A stretch of 49,578 nt of DNA from an uncultured Candidatus Planktophila sp. Lineage in GTDB: Bacteria; Actinomycetota; Actinomycetes; Nanopelagicales; Nanopelagicaceae. Positions 14,560 to 23,211 of the stretch are shown in pieces. The stretch spans positions 1-49,578 of the forward strand of contig CALJUA010000155.1 in the NCBI GenBank assembly GCA_937975715.1. Reading direction: 5' to 3'. The notes below the pieces were generated by a model. It did no database searches and was not told the DNA's origin. It saw nothing but the letters and a program-made list of their open reading frames with translations. Position numbers and translations under genes: made by a program. How positions within the stretch are numbered: the stretch's first letter is position 1; every line of letters begins with the position of its first letter.

Positions 14560-15678
14560 ATGATCGCCGCAATCATTGCTGCCGCAGGCAGTGGCGAACG
14601 TTTCGGCGCACCTATTCCTAAAGCACTTATTCACCTCGGTGATAAATCCTTACTTGCTCATGCAATCGCGCATTTAGCACCAGTTGTAGATCAAATAGTG
14701 ATTACAGCACCTGCCGGATATGAAAAGCAGATTGAAGAAATCGCAGGCCAAGGAATCACAGTTGTTACAGGTGGCGCTACTCGCTCAGAATCCGTACGCA
14801 TTGCTCTCGGTGCTGTAGATGCTGCAACAGAGTTTGTTCTTGTGCATGATGCAGCGCGAGCACTGGCTAGCACTGCTTTAGCGCAATCAGTCATTGATGC
14901 CCTTCGCGCAGGCGATGTTGCAGTAATTCCTGGGTTGCCTGAAGTAGATACCGTCAAAGTTGTTGATAGCGCTGGTTATGTGACATCAACTCCTGATCGC
15001 GCATCACTTTGTAAGGTGCAGACACCGCAGGGCTTTGCTTACTCAGTATTAAAAGCAGCGCATGCAACACCACAAGATGCAACTGATGATGCAGTCTTAG
15101 TTGCAAATGCAGGTCACAAGGTTCGCATCATTGATGGTGAAGAACGCGCACTCAAAATTACAACGCCATCCGATCTAGCAACTGCGATGACATTTATCGG
15201 TGATGCACAAAAGTTCCGCACTGGCGTTGGCACTGACGCGCATGCATTTGGCGAAGGTCGCGAACTCTGGCTAGCAGGATTGTTATGGCCAGGCGAAACC
15301 GGTGTTGAAGGTCACTCTGATGGCGATGTTGCAGCACATGCAATCTGCGATGCGCTCTTTGCAGCGACCAGTACTGGTGATCTTGGATCAAACTTTGGAA
15401 CATCACGTCCTGAATACGCAGGTGCATCCGGTACGCAATTACTACAAGAAACTCTCAAGATTGTTACCAATGCAGGATATTCAATTTCTAATGTCACGGT
15501 GCAGATCATTGGTAATCGCCCACGTATCGGCGGACGCCGTGCAGAAGCGATTACAGCAATTTCAAAGGCTCTCGGTGGTGCACCCGTATCGATTTCAGCG
15601 ACAACAACAGATGGAATGGGTTTAACAGGCGAAGGTAAGGGCATTGCAGCGATTGCATCAGCCCTCGTTTTTAAGTAA
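14560..15678 (+). CDS. ispDF: Bifunctional IspD-IspF isoprenoid enzyme (MEP pathway)
   Basis: 372 residues. Residues 1 to about 215 are IspD (2-C-methyl-D-erythritol 4-phosphate cytidylyltransferase) with the CTP-binding loop AAIIAAAGSGERFG and LVHDAARALAS. From about 218 onward is IspF (MECDP synthase), with zinc-site motifs GTDAHAF and GHSDGDVAAHAICDALF, and a C-terminal TTTDGMGLTGEGKGIAA. The two enzymes catalyse steps three and five of the MEP pathway to isopentenyl diphosphate. In most actinobacteria they are separate neighbouring genes; here they are one continuous frame. Confidence 0.93.
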   Translation: MIAAIIAAAGSGERFGAPIPKALIHLGDKSLLAHAIAHLAPVVDQIVITAPAGYEKQIEEIAGQGITVVTGGATRSESVRIALGAVDAATEFVLVHDAARALASTALAQSVIDALRAGDVAVIPGLPEVDTVKVVDSAGYVTSTPDRASLCKVQTPQGFAYSVLKAAHATPQDATDDAVLVANAGHKVRIIDGEERALKITTPSDLATAMTFIGDAQKFRTGVGTDAHAFGEGRELWLAGLLWPGETGVEGHSDGDVAAHAICDALFAATSTGDLGSNFGTSRPEYAGASGTQLLQETLKIVTNAGYSISNVTVQIIGNRPRIGGRRAEAITAISKALGGAPVSISATTTDGMGLTGEGKGIAAIASALVFK

Positions 15679-15693
15679 CACGCACCCACAAGT

Positions 15694-15699
15694 TACAAT
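15694..15699 (+). promoter_or_regulatory. -10 box of cysS
   Basis: TACAAT, six bases before the cysS ATG at 15706; predicts a leaderless mRNA. Confidence 0.5.
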
Positions 15700-15705
15700 T
15701 GGCGC

Positions 15706-17121
15706 ATGAGTTCGCTACATCTTTACGACACCTTGTCGCGAACCACCACCCCATTTACACCGATAAATAAGGGCGAAGTTGGCATCTATCTCTGCGGTGC
15801 CACAGTTCAAGCACCTCCTCATATCGGCCACGTCCGTTCTGGCGTGAACTTCGACATCTTGCGCCGCTGGCTTACTAAGAGCGGATACAACGTCACCTTT
15901 ATCCGTAACGTCACCGATATCGATGACAAGATTTTGCATAAGGCAATTCATGAAGAGATGCCTTGGTGGGCACTTGCTCTTAAATACGAGCGTGCCTTTG
16001 CTGATGCATATGCTGCTTTGAATGTTCTTCCGCCAACATACGAACCACGCGCAACTGGCCACATCACTCAGATGATCGAGTTGATGCAGCTCTTGATTGA
16101 CCGCGGAATGGCATACGCACCAGGCAATGGCGATGTCTATCTCGAAGTTCGCAAACTTGAATCCTATTTAACTCTCTCGCGTCAGAAGCTTGATGATCTT
16201 CAGCCAGCCGCAGATGCCGATGAAACTTTCAAGCGCGATGTTCGCGACTTCGCATTGTGGAAAGGCGCAAAGCCAGGAGACCCATCATGGCCAACGCCCT
16301 GGGGTCCAGGTCGTCCAGGGTGGCACCTCGAGTGCTCTGCGATGGCACATACATATTTAGGTGAAGCATTTGATATCCACGGTGGTGGACTTGATTTGAT
16401 CTTCCCTCACCACGAGAACGAGATTGCACAATCTGAAGCAGCTGGGTACGCCTTCGCAAAGCGCTGGATGCATAACGCTTGGGTGACAGCCTCTGGCGAA
16501 AAGATGTCAAAGTCACTGGGTAATTCACTTCAGGTACAAGAACTCCTTAAGACAACTCGCGGAATCGAACTCCGTTGGTATTTGGGTTCTGCTCACTACC
16601 GATCAATGCTCGAATTCTCCCATGAAGCACTTGCAGAATCTGCCACTGCTTTCCGCCGCATCGAATCCTTCTTGCACCGCTCAGTTGAAATTCTGGGTGC
16701 AGAGCCAACGTCAGTGCTGGGCACTGCTTTTATTGATGCTATGAATGATGATTTAGCGGTACCAACAGCGCTAGCCTCAATTTCTGAGGCGCTTCGTCTT
16801 GGAAATAGCGCTATTACTTCTGGCGATAAGGCCGTCATTGCATCATCAGCAAATGAAATTCGCGGAGCACTGGACGTTCTAGGTTGTGATCCTTTTGATC
16901 CAGCATTTGCATCTGCTTCGACAAACGATGATATGACTGCAGCACTTGATGGCACTATCAAGTTAGCTCTTGCTCAGCGCGAAGCTGCACGAGCACGTAA
17001 AGATTTTGAAACTTCAGATGCTATTCGCGATGGCTTAACTGCACTCGGAATTGTTATCGAAGATACAGCGCAAGGACCACGATGGTCGATCTCACGTAAG
17101 ACTGAAGGAAGTGGTTCATAA
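15706..17121 (+). CDS. cysS: Cysteinyl-tRNA synthetase
   Basis: 471 residues, class I. It charges tRNA-Cys with cysteine. The HIGH motif is in PHIGHVRSGVNFD, and the KMSKS motif is GEKMSKSLGN. Zinc-binding residues include the Cys in YLCGATVQ and the region HLECSAMAH and GGLDLIFPHHENE. The C-terminal helical domain is standard for full CysS, so this is not the related mycothiol ligase MshC, which is shorter and has different motifs. Coupled to rlmB by TAATG. Confidence 0.95.
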   Translation: MSSLHLYDTLSRTTTPFTPINKGEVGIYLCGATVQAPPHIGHVRSGVNFDILRRWLTKSGYNVTFIRNVTDIDDKILHKAIHEEMPWWALALKYERAFADAYAALNVLPPTYEPRATGHITQMIELMQLLIDRGMAYAPGNGDVYLEVRKLESYLTLSRQKLDDLQPAADADETFKRDVRDFALWKGAKPGDPSWPTPWGPGRPGWHLECSAMAHTYLGEAFDIHGGGLDLIFPHHENEIAQSEAAGYAFAKRWMHNAWVTASGEKMSKSLGNSLQVQELLKTTRGIELRWYLGSAHYRSMLEFSHEALAESATAFRRIESFLHRSVEILGAEPTSVLGTAFIDAMNDDLAVPTALASISEALRLGNSAITSGDKAVIASSANEIRGALDVLGCDPFDPAFASASTNDDMTAALDGTIKLALAQREAARARKDFETSDAIRDGLTALGIVIEDTAQGPRWSISRKTEGSGS

Positions 17122-18068
17122 TGGCCGGAAATTCAAAGCCTCGCGGCGCTGTTCGTAAGCAGAAGAAGGGGCCAACGGTTGGCTCTGGTGGAAACCGTAA
17201 GCGCGGCCTAGAAGGTAAAGGCCCAACACCAAAGGCGGAAGACCGTCCTTATCACGCAGCTCATAAAGCGAAGAAGCGGGCAGAGAAGGTTGCTGCAAAG
17301 AAGCCAGCTGCTGCTCGTCTTCCTAAGTCAGAGATGCCCAAGGGTGAAATCGTCTCTGGTCGTAACGCAGTACTTGAAGCGTTGCGTGAAAATGTTCCAG
17401 CGACCGAGGTATTGGTTGCGCGCGGTGTTGATATCGATGATCGCATTGCAGAATCTCTGCAACTTGCTCTCAATCATGGATTGCAGATTAAGGAAGTGCA
17501 CCGTGCATCTCTCGAATCGATTGCGCCTAATAGCCAAGGAATCATCCTCGGCATCAAGCCTTTCCAGTATTCAAGTTATGAGGAGATCTGCGACCGCGCA
17601 AAGGGCGCAAAGCTTATTGTTGCTCTCGACGGAGTAACCGATCCTCGTAACCTCGGTGCAGTGACGCGTTCTGCAGCAGCCTTTGGAGCCTCTGGAATCA
17701 TTATTCCTGAGCGTAGAGCAGCTGCTGTGACGGCATCTGCGTGGAAGACCTCGGCAGGAGCAGCAGCTCGTCTACCGATTGCACAGGTAACAAACCTTGC
17801 TCGCACAATCGATGATGCCAAGAAGCGCGGAATGTTTATCGTCGGTCTCGATGGTGATTCTGATGTTGAACTTTCAGAGATGAAGGTTGCTAAGGAAGAT
17901 TTGATGATTATCGTCGGATCTGAAGGCAAGGGTCTGGCACGTTTGACTCGCGAGAAGTGCGACTTGATTGTCTCGATTCCAATCAGCTCTTCGACCGAAT
18001 CACTGAACGCATCAGTTGCAACTTCAATTACTCTCTTCTGGATAGACGAGCAGCGTCGCAAAGGTTAA
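17121..18068 (+). CDS. rlmB: 23S rRNA 2'-O-ribose methyltransferase RlmB (TrmH/SpoU family)
   Basis: 315 residues. A lysine- and arginine-rich N-terminal tail of about 70 residues precedes the substrate-binding domain (GEIVSGRNAVLEALRE) and a SPOUT domain with the three SpoU motifs: DGVTDPRNLGAVTRSA, IIVGSEGKGL, and IPISSSTESLNASVA. It methylates G2251 (E. coli numbering) of 23S rRNA. It overlaps cysS by one base and is followed by an SGNH hydrolase. The cysS-rlmB pair is widely conserved in actinobacteria. Confidence 0.93.
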   Translation: MAGNSKPRGAVRKQKKGPTVGSGGNRKRGLEGKGPTPKAEDRPYHAAHKAKKRAEKVAAKKPAAARLPKSEMPKGEIVSGRNAVLEALRENVPATEVLVARGVDIDDRIAESLQLALNHGLQIKEVHRASLESIAPNSQGIILGIKPFQYSSYEEICDRAKGAKLIVALDGVTDPRNLGAVTRSAAAFGASGIIIPERRAAAVTASAWKTSAGAAARLPIAQVTNLARTIDDAKKRGMFIVGLDGDSDVELSEMKVAKEDLMIIVGSEGKGLARLTREKCDLIVSIPISSSTESLNASVATSITLFWIDEQRRKG

Positions 18069-18071
18069 GCA

Positions 18072-18857
18072 ATGATCTACAACCGTTTTATTGTCTGTGG
18101 TGACTCGTACAGCGAGGGCATGACTGATGAGGTTGTGGATGGAAACTTTCGCGGCTGGGCAGATCGCGTTGCCGATGAACTTGCAAAGCATGTAGATAAT
18201 TTCACCTATGCCAATCTAGCCATTCGTGGAAAGTTAGTGGGTCAAGTAGTCGATGATCAGATTCCGCAGGCGCTGAAGTTTGTCACTGGTAAAGAGACTC
18301 TCGTTTCTTTCCATGCAGGTGCCAATGATGCTTTGCGCCCTGGCTATGACGCAGCTGCCACGATTGCTAAATATCAAAGCGCAGTTCGCGCACTGGCAAA
18401 GTCGGGCGCAACTATTTTGCTCTTCACAGTTTTAGAAGATACCGGCAATAAGGGTAAAGGTGCTGAGGTCTGGAAGAAACGTTTCTCTGAATTCAACAAA
18501 GCCATCTGGGAAGTTGGTCATGAAGTTGGTGCGATTATCTCCGATGCCAACGATTTAGATTTCTTTAAAGACAATCGCTTCTTGGCATTTGATCGCTTGC
18601 ACCTCAACGCAGAGGGTCATTGGCGCGTATCGCAGGGCGTTCTTGAAGTTTTAGATTATCCATACGATGCAGCGTGGCGAACACCATTGCCACCGGCAGT
18701 TCCTGAAAGCTGGATAAAGCAGCGTGCTACCGGGGTTTTATGGTTCTTCGTCTTTGCCTTGCCATGGATATGGCGACGCCTACGCGGTAAATCATCGGGC
18801 GATGGGCGCACAGCAAAATACCCGCAGCCAATTTCTTGGCCACGGGTATCTGCTTAA
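18072..18857 (+). CDS. SGNH/GDSL-type esterase or lipase
   Basis: 261 residues of the SGNH hydrolase fold. Block I is FIVCGDSYSEGM with the catalytic Ser, block III is HAGANDALRPG with the Asn, and block V is FLAFDRLHLNAEGHWRV with the catalytic Asp-x-x-His. No signal peptide is visible, so it is probably cytoplasmic; a hydrophobic stretch near residue 225 (GVLWFFVFALPWIW) may associate with the membrane. It is three bases behind rlmB. The natural ester substrate is unknown. Confidence 0.85.
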   Translation: MIYNRFIVCGDSYSEGMTDEVVDGNFRGWADRVADELAKHVDNFTYANLAIRGKLVGQVVDDQIPQALKFVTGKETLVSFHAGANDALRPGYDAAATIAKYQSAVRALAKSGATILLFTVLEDTGNKGKGAEVWKKRFSEFNKAIWEVGHEVGAIISDANDLDFFKDNRFLAFDRLHLNAEGHWRVSQGVLEVLDYPYDAAWRTPLPPAVPESWIKQRATGVLWFFVFALPWIWRRLRGKSSGDGRTAKYPQPISWPRVSA

Positions 18858-18861
18858 CTCT

Positions 18862-21800
18862 TTAGATAGCTCGTACTGTCCAACCGAAGGTGTAGGTACC
18901 GCCACCGACGATGTACGCAGGCAGCGTATCTGGACCACAAGAGGCAGTTCCAACGCCGCGATGTGCAGCATCGATATGAACAACCGTAGTGCCAGCAGGT
19001 ACTACCTCAACATCGTGTGTCTTATCTGCAAGTTCAGTTGCACGGTTAGGCGTTACTGAAACCTGACGTGGCTTATCCAAATCAAAGCGCACACCATGTC
19101 CATCATTACCTGTTAATTCGAACCAACGCACTCCAACGTGTCCACCATTTTCTTGTGGGCGAACATATGGAATGTATTGAGCTGCAACTGTTGAGACCCA
19201 ACGATGAATACGTCCTATCTTGCGATCAGGGTATGACTCGTGTGGCCCTGAACCGAAGTAGGTATAGGTGTCGAGGGCACCATCGAGCTCGAGGTTGATA
19301 CCAACGCGAGCCAAATCTTCTAGCTGCTTTGGAATAACAATTGTCTCTTTCACTGCAAAACCATCAGCAACTGGTGTGATGACTTGAGTCTGCTTGATAA
19401 CAAATCCTGTGCTGGTCTCCCAGACGCTAACAACTTTACGTTGCTTTGCACTTTCAGAGATTGTGCAATCGGTGCGAGTGAGTTCGCGAACTCCATAACG
19501 CTCCCACTTGGTTGCGATATGTCCGATGCGATCGTTATCAGTAGGTGCACGCCACAATGAAAGCTCTGGAGCATATGCACCGTATGGAATCTGAATCTCG
19601 CCAGCATCGTTGACGCTGGACTCGAAGAGATCATTGGTTGACTGGACAGAGATTGTGTTTGCCTTAGATGGAAGCGGGAACTGGTTCCAGCCGATCTCAG
19701 TCGAAGTTGGCGCCCAAGCGGTGCTGCTCTTGCGCAACAAGGTGAAGGTAATAAAACGCTCACCCTTGCCATCTGCCTTGAGAAGATGCGGTGATTTCAC
19801 GCTGAAACGGCCAGTTTTACGAGGTCCGACAGCGGGAAGCTTCACTCGGCCACCATCAACGACGAGGCCATCGCGGGTAATCGACCACAGGAGATCGAAA
19901 TCTTCGATGCCGGTGAAGAACTGCTTATTAAAGATTGTGAACTGACCAGATGATGCCTTGGTAGTTGCAATCTTTGCTGGAGCAGCGAGTGCCTTCATCT
20001 CATGCATTGCAGGCTTTGCTGTGCGATCTGGGAAGACCATTCCATCACAACAGAAGTTTCCGTCGTGCTTCGATTCTCCGTAATCTCCACCATAAGCATT
20101 GCGCTTGCTGCCATCTGGAAGTGTCTGAACAGGACCGTGATCCCACATCTCCCAAATGAATCCACCTTGTAGACCTGGAAGAGTTTCAATTGCATTCCAG
20201 TACTCGGCCAAAGTTCCGTTGGAGTTACCCATTGCGTGCGAGTACTCGCACATGATCAATGGACGATCCTGCTTACCTGACTTCGCATAAGTAGTAATCG
20301 CATTGATGGATGGATACATAGGACAGATGACATCTGTGAGCGAATGTCCGCCCATCCAGGAACCACGAATCGCACCTTCGTAATGCAATGGACGAGTTGG
20401 ATCCATCTTGCGTGCATATGCAGCAGCAGCTTCATGGTTAAGTCCTTTACCGGATTCATTTCCGAGCGACCACATGACTGCAGATGGGTGGTGGATATCG
20501 CGTTCAATCATGCGACCTACGCGTTCAACAAATGCGCCGAGGTAACGTGGGTCATTACAGATTGAGTCATAGAAAGCGTGTGATTCGATATTTGCTTCAC
20601 CGACAACATAGAAGCCGAGTTCGTCGCAGAGATCGAGGAAAGCTGCATCATTAGGGTAGTGAGATGTGCGAACTGCGTTGAAGTTCCAACGCTTGAGTTC
20701 GAGCAAATCTTGACGCATGTCATCACGAGTCAATGCGCGACCGGTGAAGCGGTTGAAGTCGTGGCGATTGACGCCGTAGAAAATAACTGGCTGACCGTTA
20801 ACGAGGAAGTCGCGGCCCTTAATGACTACGCTGCGGAAACCGATGCGCTGGCTAGAGATCTGAACTACGTTGCCAGCTGGATCAACTAATTCGAGCGCAA
20901 GTGTGTATAGAACAGGGTTTTCAGCAGACCACGGAGAGACCTTAGGAATCTCTGTCTCAAAGAGAATGCGACCCGGAGTAGGTGGCTCGATTTGAGCAAG
21001 TGCATCAGTAACAGTCTTCGGGAACTTTCCATCCCAATGTTCTGCCACAAAGAAGTCACGACTTGCGTTGCGAAGATCCTCAGGGATTTCAGTCCAGATT
21101 GGTGGAACAACGGTTGAGAGAGTTCCACTGACTGATGCGCTCTTGACCTTTGGAAGCTCTTCGATTCGAGCACGAAGTGTGTATCCAGCTGTTGGCTTGT
21201 CGCCAACAGATCCGATGCAGGCCTCAACTTTCAAAGTTCCAGTTGAGTTATCAGCTTTCAATCCAGCAGTTGTGTAGAGACGTTCAATGTAGACATCGTT
21301 AGTCGCATATAACTTTACAGAGCGAGTAATGCCTCCATGCCACCACTGATCTTGATCTTCAATGTAGGTTGCGTCAGACCACTTTGTGACATCAATGCGA
21401 AGAGTGTTCTTGCCACCCTTCAGGAACTTTGTAATGTCGAATTCAGCGGCAAGGCGAGAATCCTTTGTTAGACCAACAACATCACCATTGACCCAGATAA
21501 GTGCCACTGATTCGTAACCGCCGAGGTGCAAGACCACTCGCTTGCCTTCCCATGATCCTGGGATTTCAAAGTCACGCTCGTAGATACCTGTTGGGTTCTC
21601 TTCAGGAACATTCGGTGGTGAATGATCAAATGGCATCTGCACGTTGGTGTAGATCGGCTTATCGAAGAAGACATCGCTCTCAGGTTGCATCGTCCATAGT
21701 CCTGGAACAGGAATCTTCGACCAACGCTTGCGTACTGGATCGGTTGGCTTGCGCAGCAATTGGAAGCGCCATGTTCCGTCGAGAGATAGCTTCTCGTAGT

Positions 21801-21870
21801 GCTCGATGTTGAGCATCGGTAGGCGGTTGATAGCTGTGGTCTCGGGGCTGGTCCAGTAGTTAGGCAACAT
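18862..21870 (-). CDS. lacZ: Beta-galactosidase (glycoside hydrolase family 2)
   Basis: 1002 residues, the five-domain GH2 LacZ type. The acid/base Glu472 is in MWSLGNESGKG and the nucleophile Glu542 in IMCEYSHAMGNSNG, close to the E. coli positions 461 and 537. The C-terminal Bgal_small_N domain (from about residue 730) is present. There is no signal peptide, so it acts on galactosides inside the cell. No lac permease or local regulator adjoins it, so substrate import must be by a transporter encoded elsewhere. The ATG at 21870 lies six bases after AAGATT on the minus strand. Its 3' end is convergent with the SGNH hydrolase gene. Confidence 0.95.
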   Translation of the reverse strand: MLPNYWTSPETTAINRLPMLNIEHYEKLSLDGTWRFQLLRKPTDPVRKRWSKIPVPGLWTMQPESDVFFDKPIYTNVQMPFDHSPPNVPEENPTGIYERDFEIPGSWEGKRVVLHLGGYESVALIWVNGDVVGLTKDSRLAAEFDITKFLKGGKNTLRIDVTKWSDATYIEDQDQWWHGGITRSVKLYATNDVYIERLYTTAGLKADNSTGTLKVEACIGSVGDKPTAGYTLRARIEELPKVKSASVSGTLSTVVPPIWTEIPEDLRNASRDFFVAEHWDGKFPKTVTDALAQIEPPTPGRILFETEIPKVSPWSAENPVLYTLALELVDPAGNVVQISSQRIGFRSVVIKGRDFLVNGQPVIFYGVNRHDFNRFTGRALTRDDMRQDLLELKRWNFNAVRTSHYPNDAAFLDLCDELGFYVVGEANIESHAFYDSICNDPRYLGAFVERVGRMIERDIHHPSAVMWSLGNESGKGLNHEAAAAYARKMDPTRPLHYEGAIRGSWMGGHSLTDVICPMYPSINAITTYAKSGKQDRPLIMCEYSHAMGNSNGTLAEYWNAIETLPGLQGGFIWEMWDHGPVQTLPDGSKRNAYGGDYGESKHDGNFCCDGMVFPDRTAKPAMHEMKALAAPAKIATTKASSGQFTIFNKQFFTGIEDFDLLWSITRDGLVVDGGRVKLPAVGPRKTGRFSVKSPHLLKADGKGERFITFTLLRKSSTAWAPTSTEIGWNQFPLPSKANTISVQSTNDLFESSVNDAGEIQIPYGAYAPELSLWRAPTDNDRIGHIATKWERYGVRELTRTDCTISESAKQRKVVSVWETSTGFVIKQTQVITPVADGFAVKETIVIPKQLEDLARVGINLELDGALDTYTYFGSGPHESYPDRKIGRIHRWVSTVAAQYIPYVRPQENGGHVGVRWFELTGNDGHGVRFDLDKPRQVSVTPNRATELADKTHDVEVVPAGTTVVHIDAAHRGVGTASCGPDTLPAYIVGGGTYTFGWTVRAI

Positions 21871-22012
21871 GTAAGGAATCTTCCCATGTACGCACTCATA
21901 GCGATAGGAAAAACGGCAACCAATCTCGAAAAGAGGCTATTTTTATGCGGTGAAATCGCGATTTTTAGAATTCGAGATTAACTGCCATAATTACGCCGTT
22001 CCAAAGCAGTAC
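21871..22012. other. Intergenic region between lacZ and tRNA-Thr
   Basis: 142 bases carrying the lacZ upstream region and the tRNA promoter. It contains a perfect 12-bp palindrome AAATCGCGATTT (21953-21964), about 85 bases before the lacZ start, which might be an operator. CATAAT (21986-21991) is a possible -10 box for the tRNA. No gene is visible. Confidence 0.4.
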
Positions 22013-22087
22013 GCCTCCTTAGCTCAGTGGTAGAGCAGCTCACTTGTAATGAGCAGGTCATCCGTTCAAATCGGATAGGGGGCTCCA
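22013..22087 (+). tRNA. tRNA-Thr (anticodon TGT)
   Basis: A complete cloverleaf: acceptor GCCTCCT pairs with AGGGGGC (one G-U pair), D arm, anticodon stem GCTCA/TGAGC with loop CTTGTAA (anticodon TGT at 22045-22047), T arm with the GTTCAAAT loop, and an encoded CCA (22085-22087). The anticodon reads ACA-type threonine codons. Single tRNA gene, not part of a cluster. Confidence 0.96.
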
Positions 22088-22094
22088 TAGTTTT

Positions 22095-23015
22095 CTAGGC
22101 GCTTACGTCGTCTTTCTTCCTGATACTCGCGACAATCGCAATCGTCATTACACCGATGATGATGCCCAGTGAAAGCAATGACGGAATCTTGAAGAACGCG
22201 TGGCTGACAATCATCTTGATTCCCACCCATACGAGAATCACTGAGAGACCTTCCTTGAGATACACAAACTTATCCATCAAGTTTGCAATCAAGAAGTACA
22301 TCGATCTCAATCCAAGAATTGCCAACGCGTTACTAGCAAAGACCAAGAATGGTTCTTCTGTCACTGCAAAGATTGCAGGAATCGAGTCAACAGCAAAGAC
22401 GAGATCCATAAATTCGACCATGAGAAGAACAAGGAATAGCGGTGTGAAGTAGCGCAGACCATTGATGCGAACCACAAACTTTTGCTCATGGAAATCTGGA
22501 GTCATGCGTAATTTACGCTTGAGGAGTCGATAGAACTTTGAGTCGTTGAGATCGAAGTGCTCGTTACGACCGACAAACATCTTGGCACCTGTGTAGATCA
22601 AGAATGCACCGAAGATATAGAGAGTCCAGCTGGCTTCCTTAATCAGTGCCGCACCCATAAATATCAGTGCTCCACGCATCACAAGTGCACCTACTACGCC
22701 AAAGAATAAGACTCGGTGTTGGAAACGTTGAGGTACGGCGAGAGCGCTAAAGAGCAGTCCCCACACAAAGACGTTGTCGATAGCGAGGGATTTCTCAATT
22801 AAATATCCGCTGTAGTACTGCAGGGCGAAGTCGCTACCGCTGAAATACCAAATCACTCCACCAACAGCGAGACCGCAGGCAACCCAGATAGACGACCAGA
22901 AAGCAGCTTCTTTAAAGGTGATTACTTGATGACCTCGGTGTAGAAAGAGATCGATAACGAGCATCGCAGCGACAAAAGCCAGCAGCGCAACCCATGCATA
23001 TGTAGTGACATTCAT
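22095..23015 (-). CDS. terC: TerC-family membrane protein, probable manganese exporter
   Basis: 306 residues, about eight to nine membrane helices. The first part reads MNVTTYAWVALLAFVAAMLV and continues with IDLFLHRGHQVITFKEA. Conserved acidic TerC motifs are present: SLAIDNVFVWGLLF and VEFMDLVFAVDSIPAIFAVT. The start at 23015 is selected because a GGGAG ribosome site lies upstream. The 5' leader contains a yybP-ykoY manganese riboswitch. TerC proteins under that riboswitch are known manganese exporters, so this is the probable substrate here rather than tellurite. Confidence 0.92.
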   Translation of the reverse strand: MNVTTYAWVALLAFVAAMLVIDLFLHRGHQVITFKEAAFWSSIWVACGLAVGGVIWYFSGSDFALQYYSGYLIEKSLAIDNVFVWGLLFSALAVPQRFQHRVLFFGVVGALVMRGALIFMGAALIKEASWTLYIFGAFLIYTGAKMFVGRNEHFDLNDSKFYRLLKRKLRMTPDFHEQKFVVRINGLRYFTPLFLVLLMVEFMDLVFAVDSIPAIFAVTEEPFLVFASNALAILGLRSMYFLIANLMDKFVYLKEGLSVILVWVGIKMIVSHAFFKIPSLLSLGIIIGVMTIAIVASIRKKDDVSA

Positions 23016-23017
23016 TC

Positions 23018-23063
23018 GAGACTCCCTTGTGTATGGCTCCAAAGAGCAGTTACACAAGGTCTC
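23018..23063 (-). promoter_or_regulatory. Ribosome-site-sequestering hairpin of terC
   Basis: In the terC mRNA, GAGAC-CTTGTGT (plus-strand 23063-23052) can pair with ACACAAG-GGA-GTCTC (23032-23018). The three unpaired bases GGA belong to the AAGGGAG ribosome site, so the stem masks it. The same CCTTG bases also form the closing stem of the riboswitch aptamer, so the two folds exclude each other. Confidence 0.65.
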
Positions 23064-23144
23064 TGCCGTCGAATTAATTCGACCTAGGCACCGGTTGCTT
23101 TCGCAACGTATTGACGACACCTAGCATTGGGAATACTCCCCTTG
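23055..23144 (-). promoter_or_regulatory. yybP-ykoY manganese riboswitch
   Basis: Reading the minus strand, the leader has CAAGGGGAGTA, then GTCGTCAATACG, then a GTTGC-GAAA-GCAAC hairpin, ACCGG, a GTCGAA-TTAA-TTCGAC hairpin, and finally GCAGAGACCTTG. CAAGG and CCTTG close helix P1, and CTAGG/CCTAG forms an inner helix. These are the conserved loops of the yybP-ykoY class that bind Mn2+. It ends 40 bases before the terC start codon. Confidence 0.92.
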
Positions 23145-23211
23145 ATGGCGTAATCATGGGGGATTATCTGATTTCCAGCAACTTTGAGACTCGGTAAGTC
23201 TGAGGTACTTC

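Noticed and set aside
15312..15689. 125-codon minus-strand frame inside ispDF
   Set aside because: Overlaps the conserved IspF region; Ala/Pro/Ser-rich translation typical of antisense frames.
15706..17121. MshC (mycothiol ligase) instead of CysS
   Set aside because: The protein has the full KMSKS motif and C-terminal tRNA-binding region at normal CysS length, so it is the tRNA synthetase.
17576..18061. 161-codon open frame on the minus strand within rlmB
   Set aside because: It is antisense to conserved SpoU motifs and has no recognisable domain; it is a shadow of codon bias.
23160..23211. Terminator after putA (AGACT/AGTCT stem)
   Set aside because: Only five paired bases and no T-run in the right direction.
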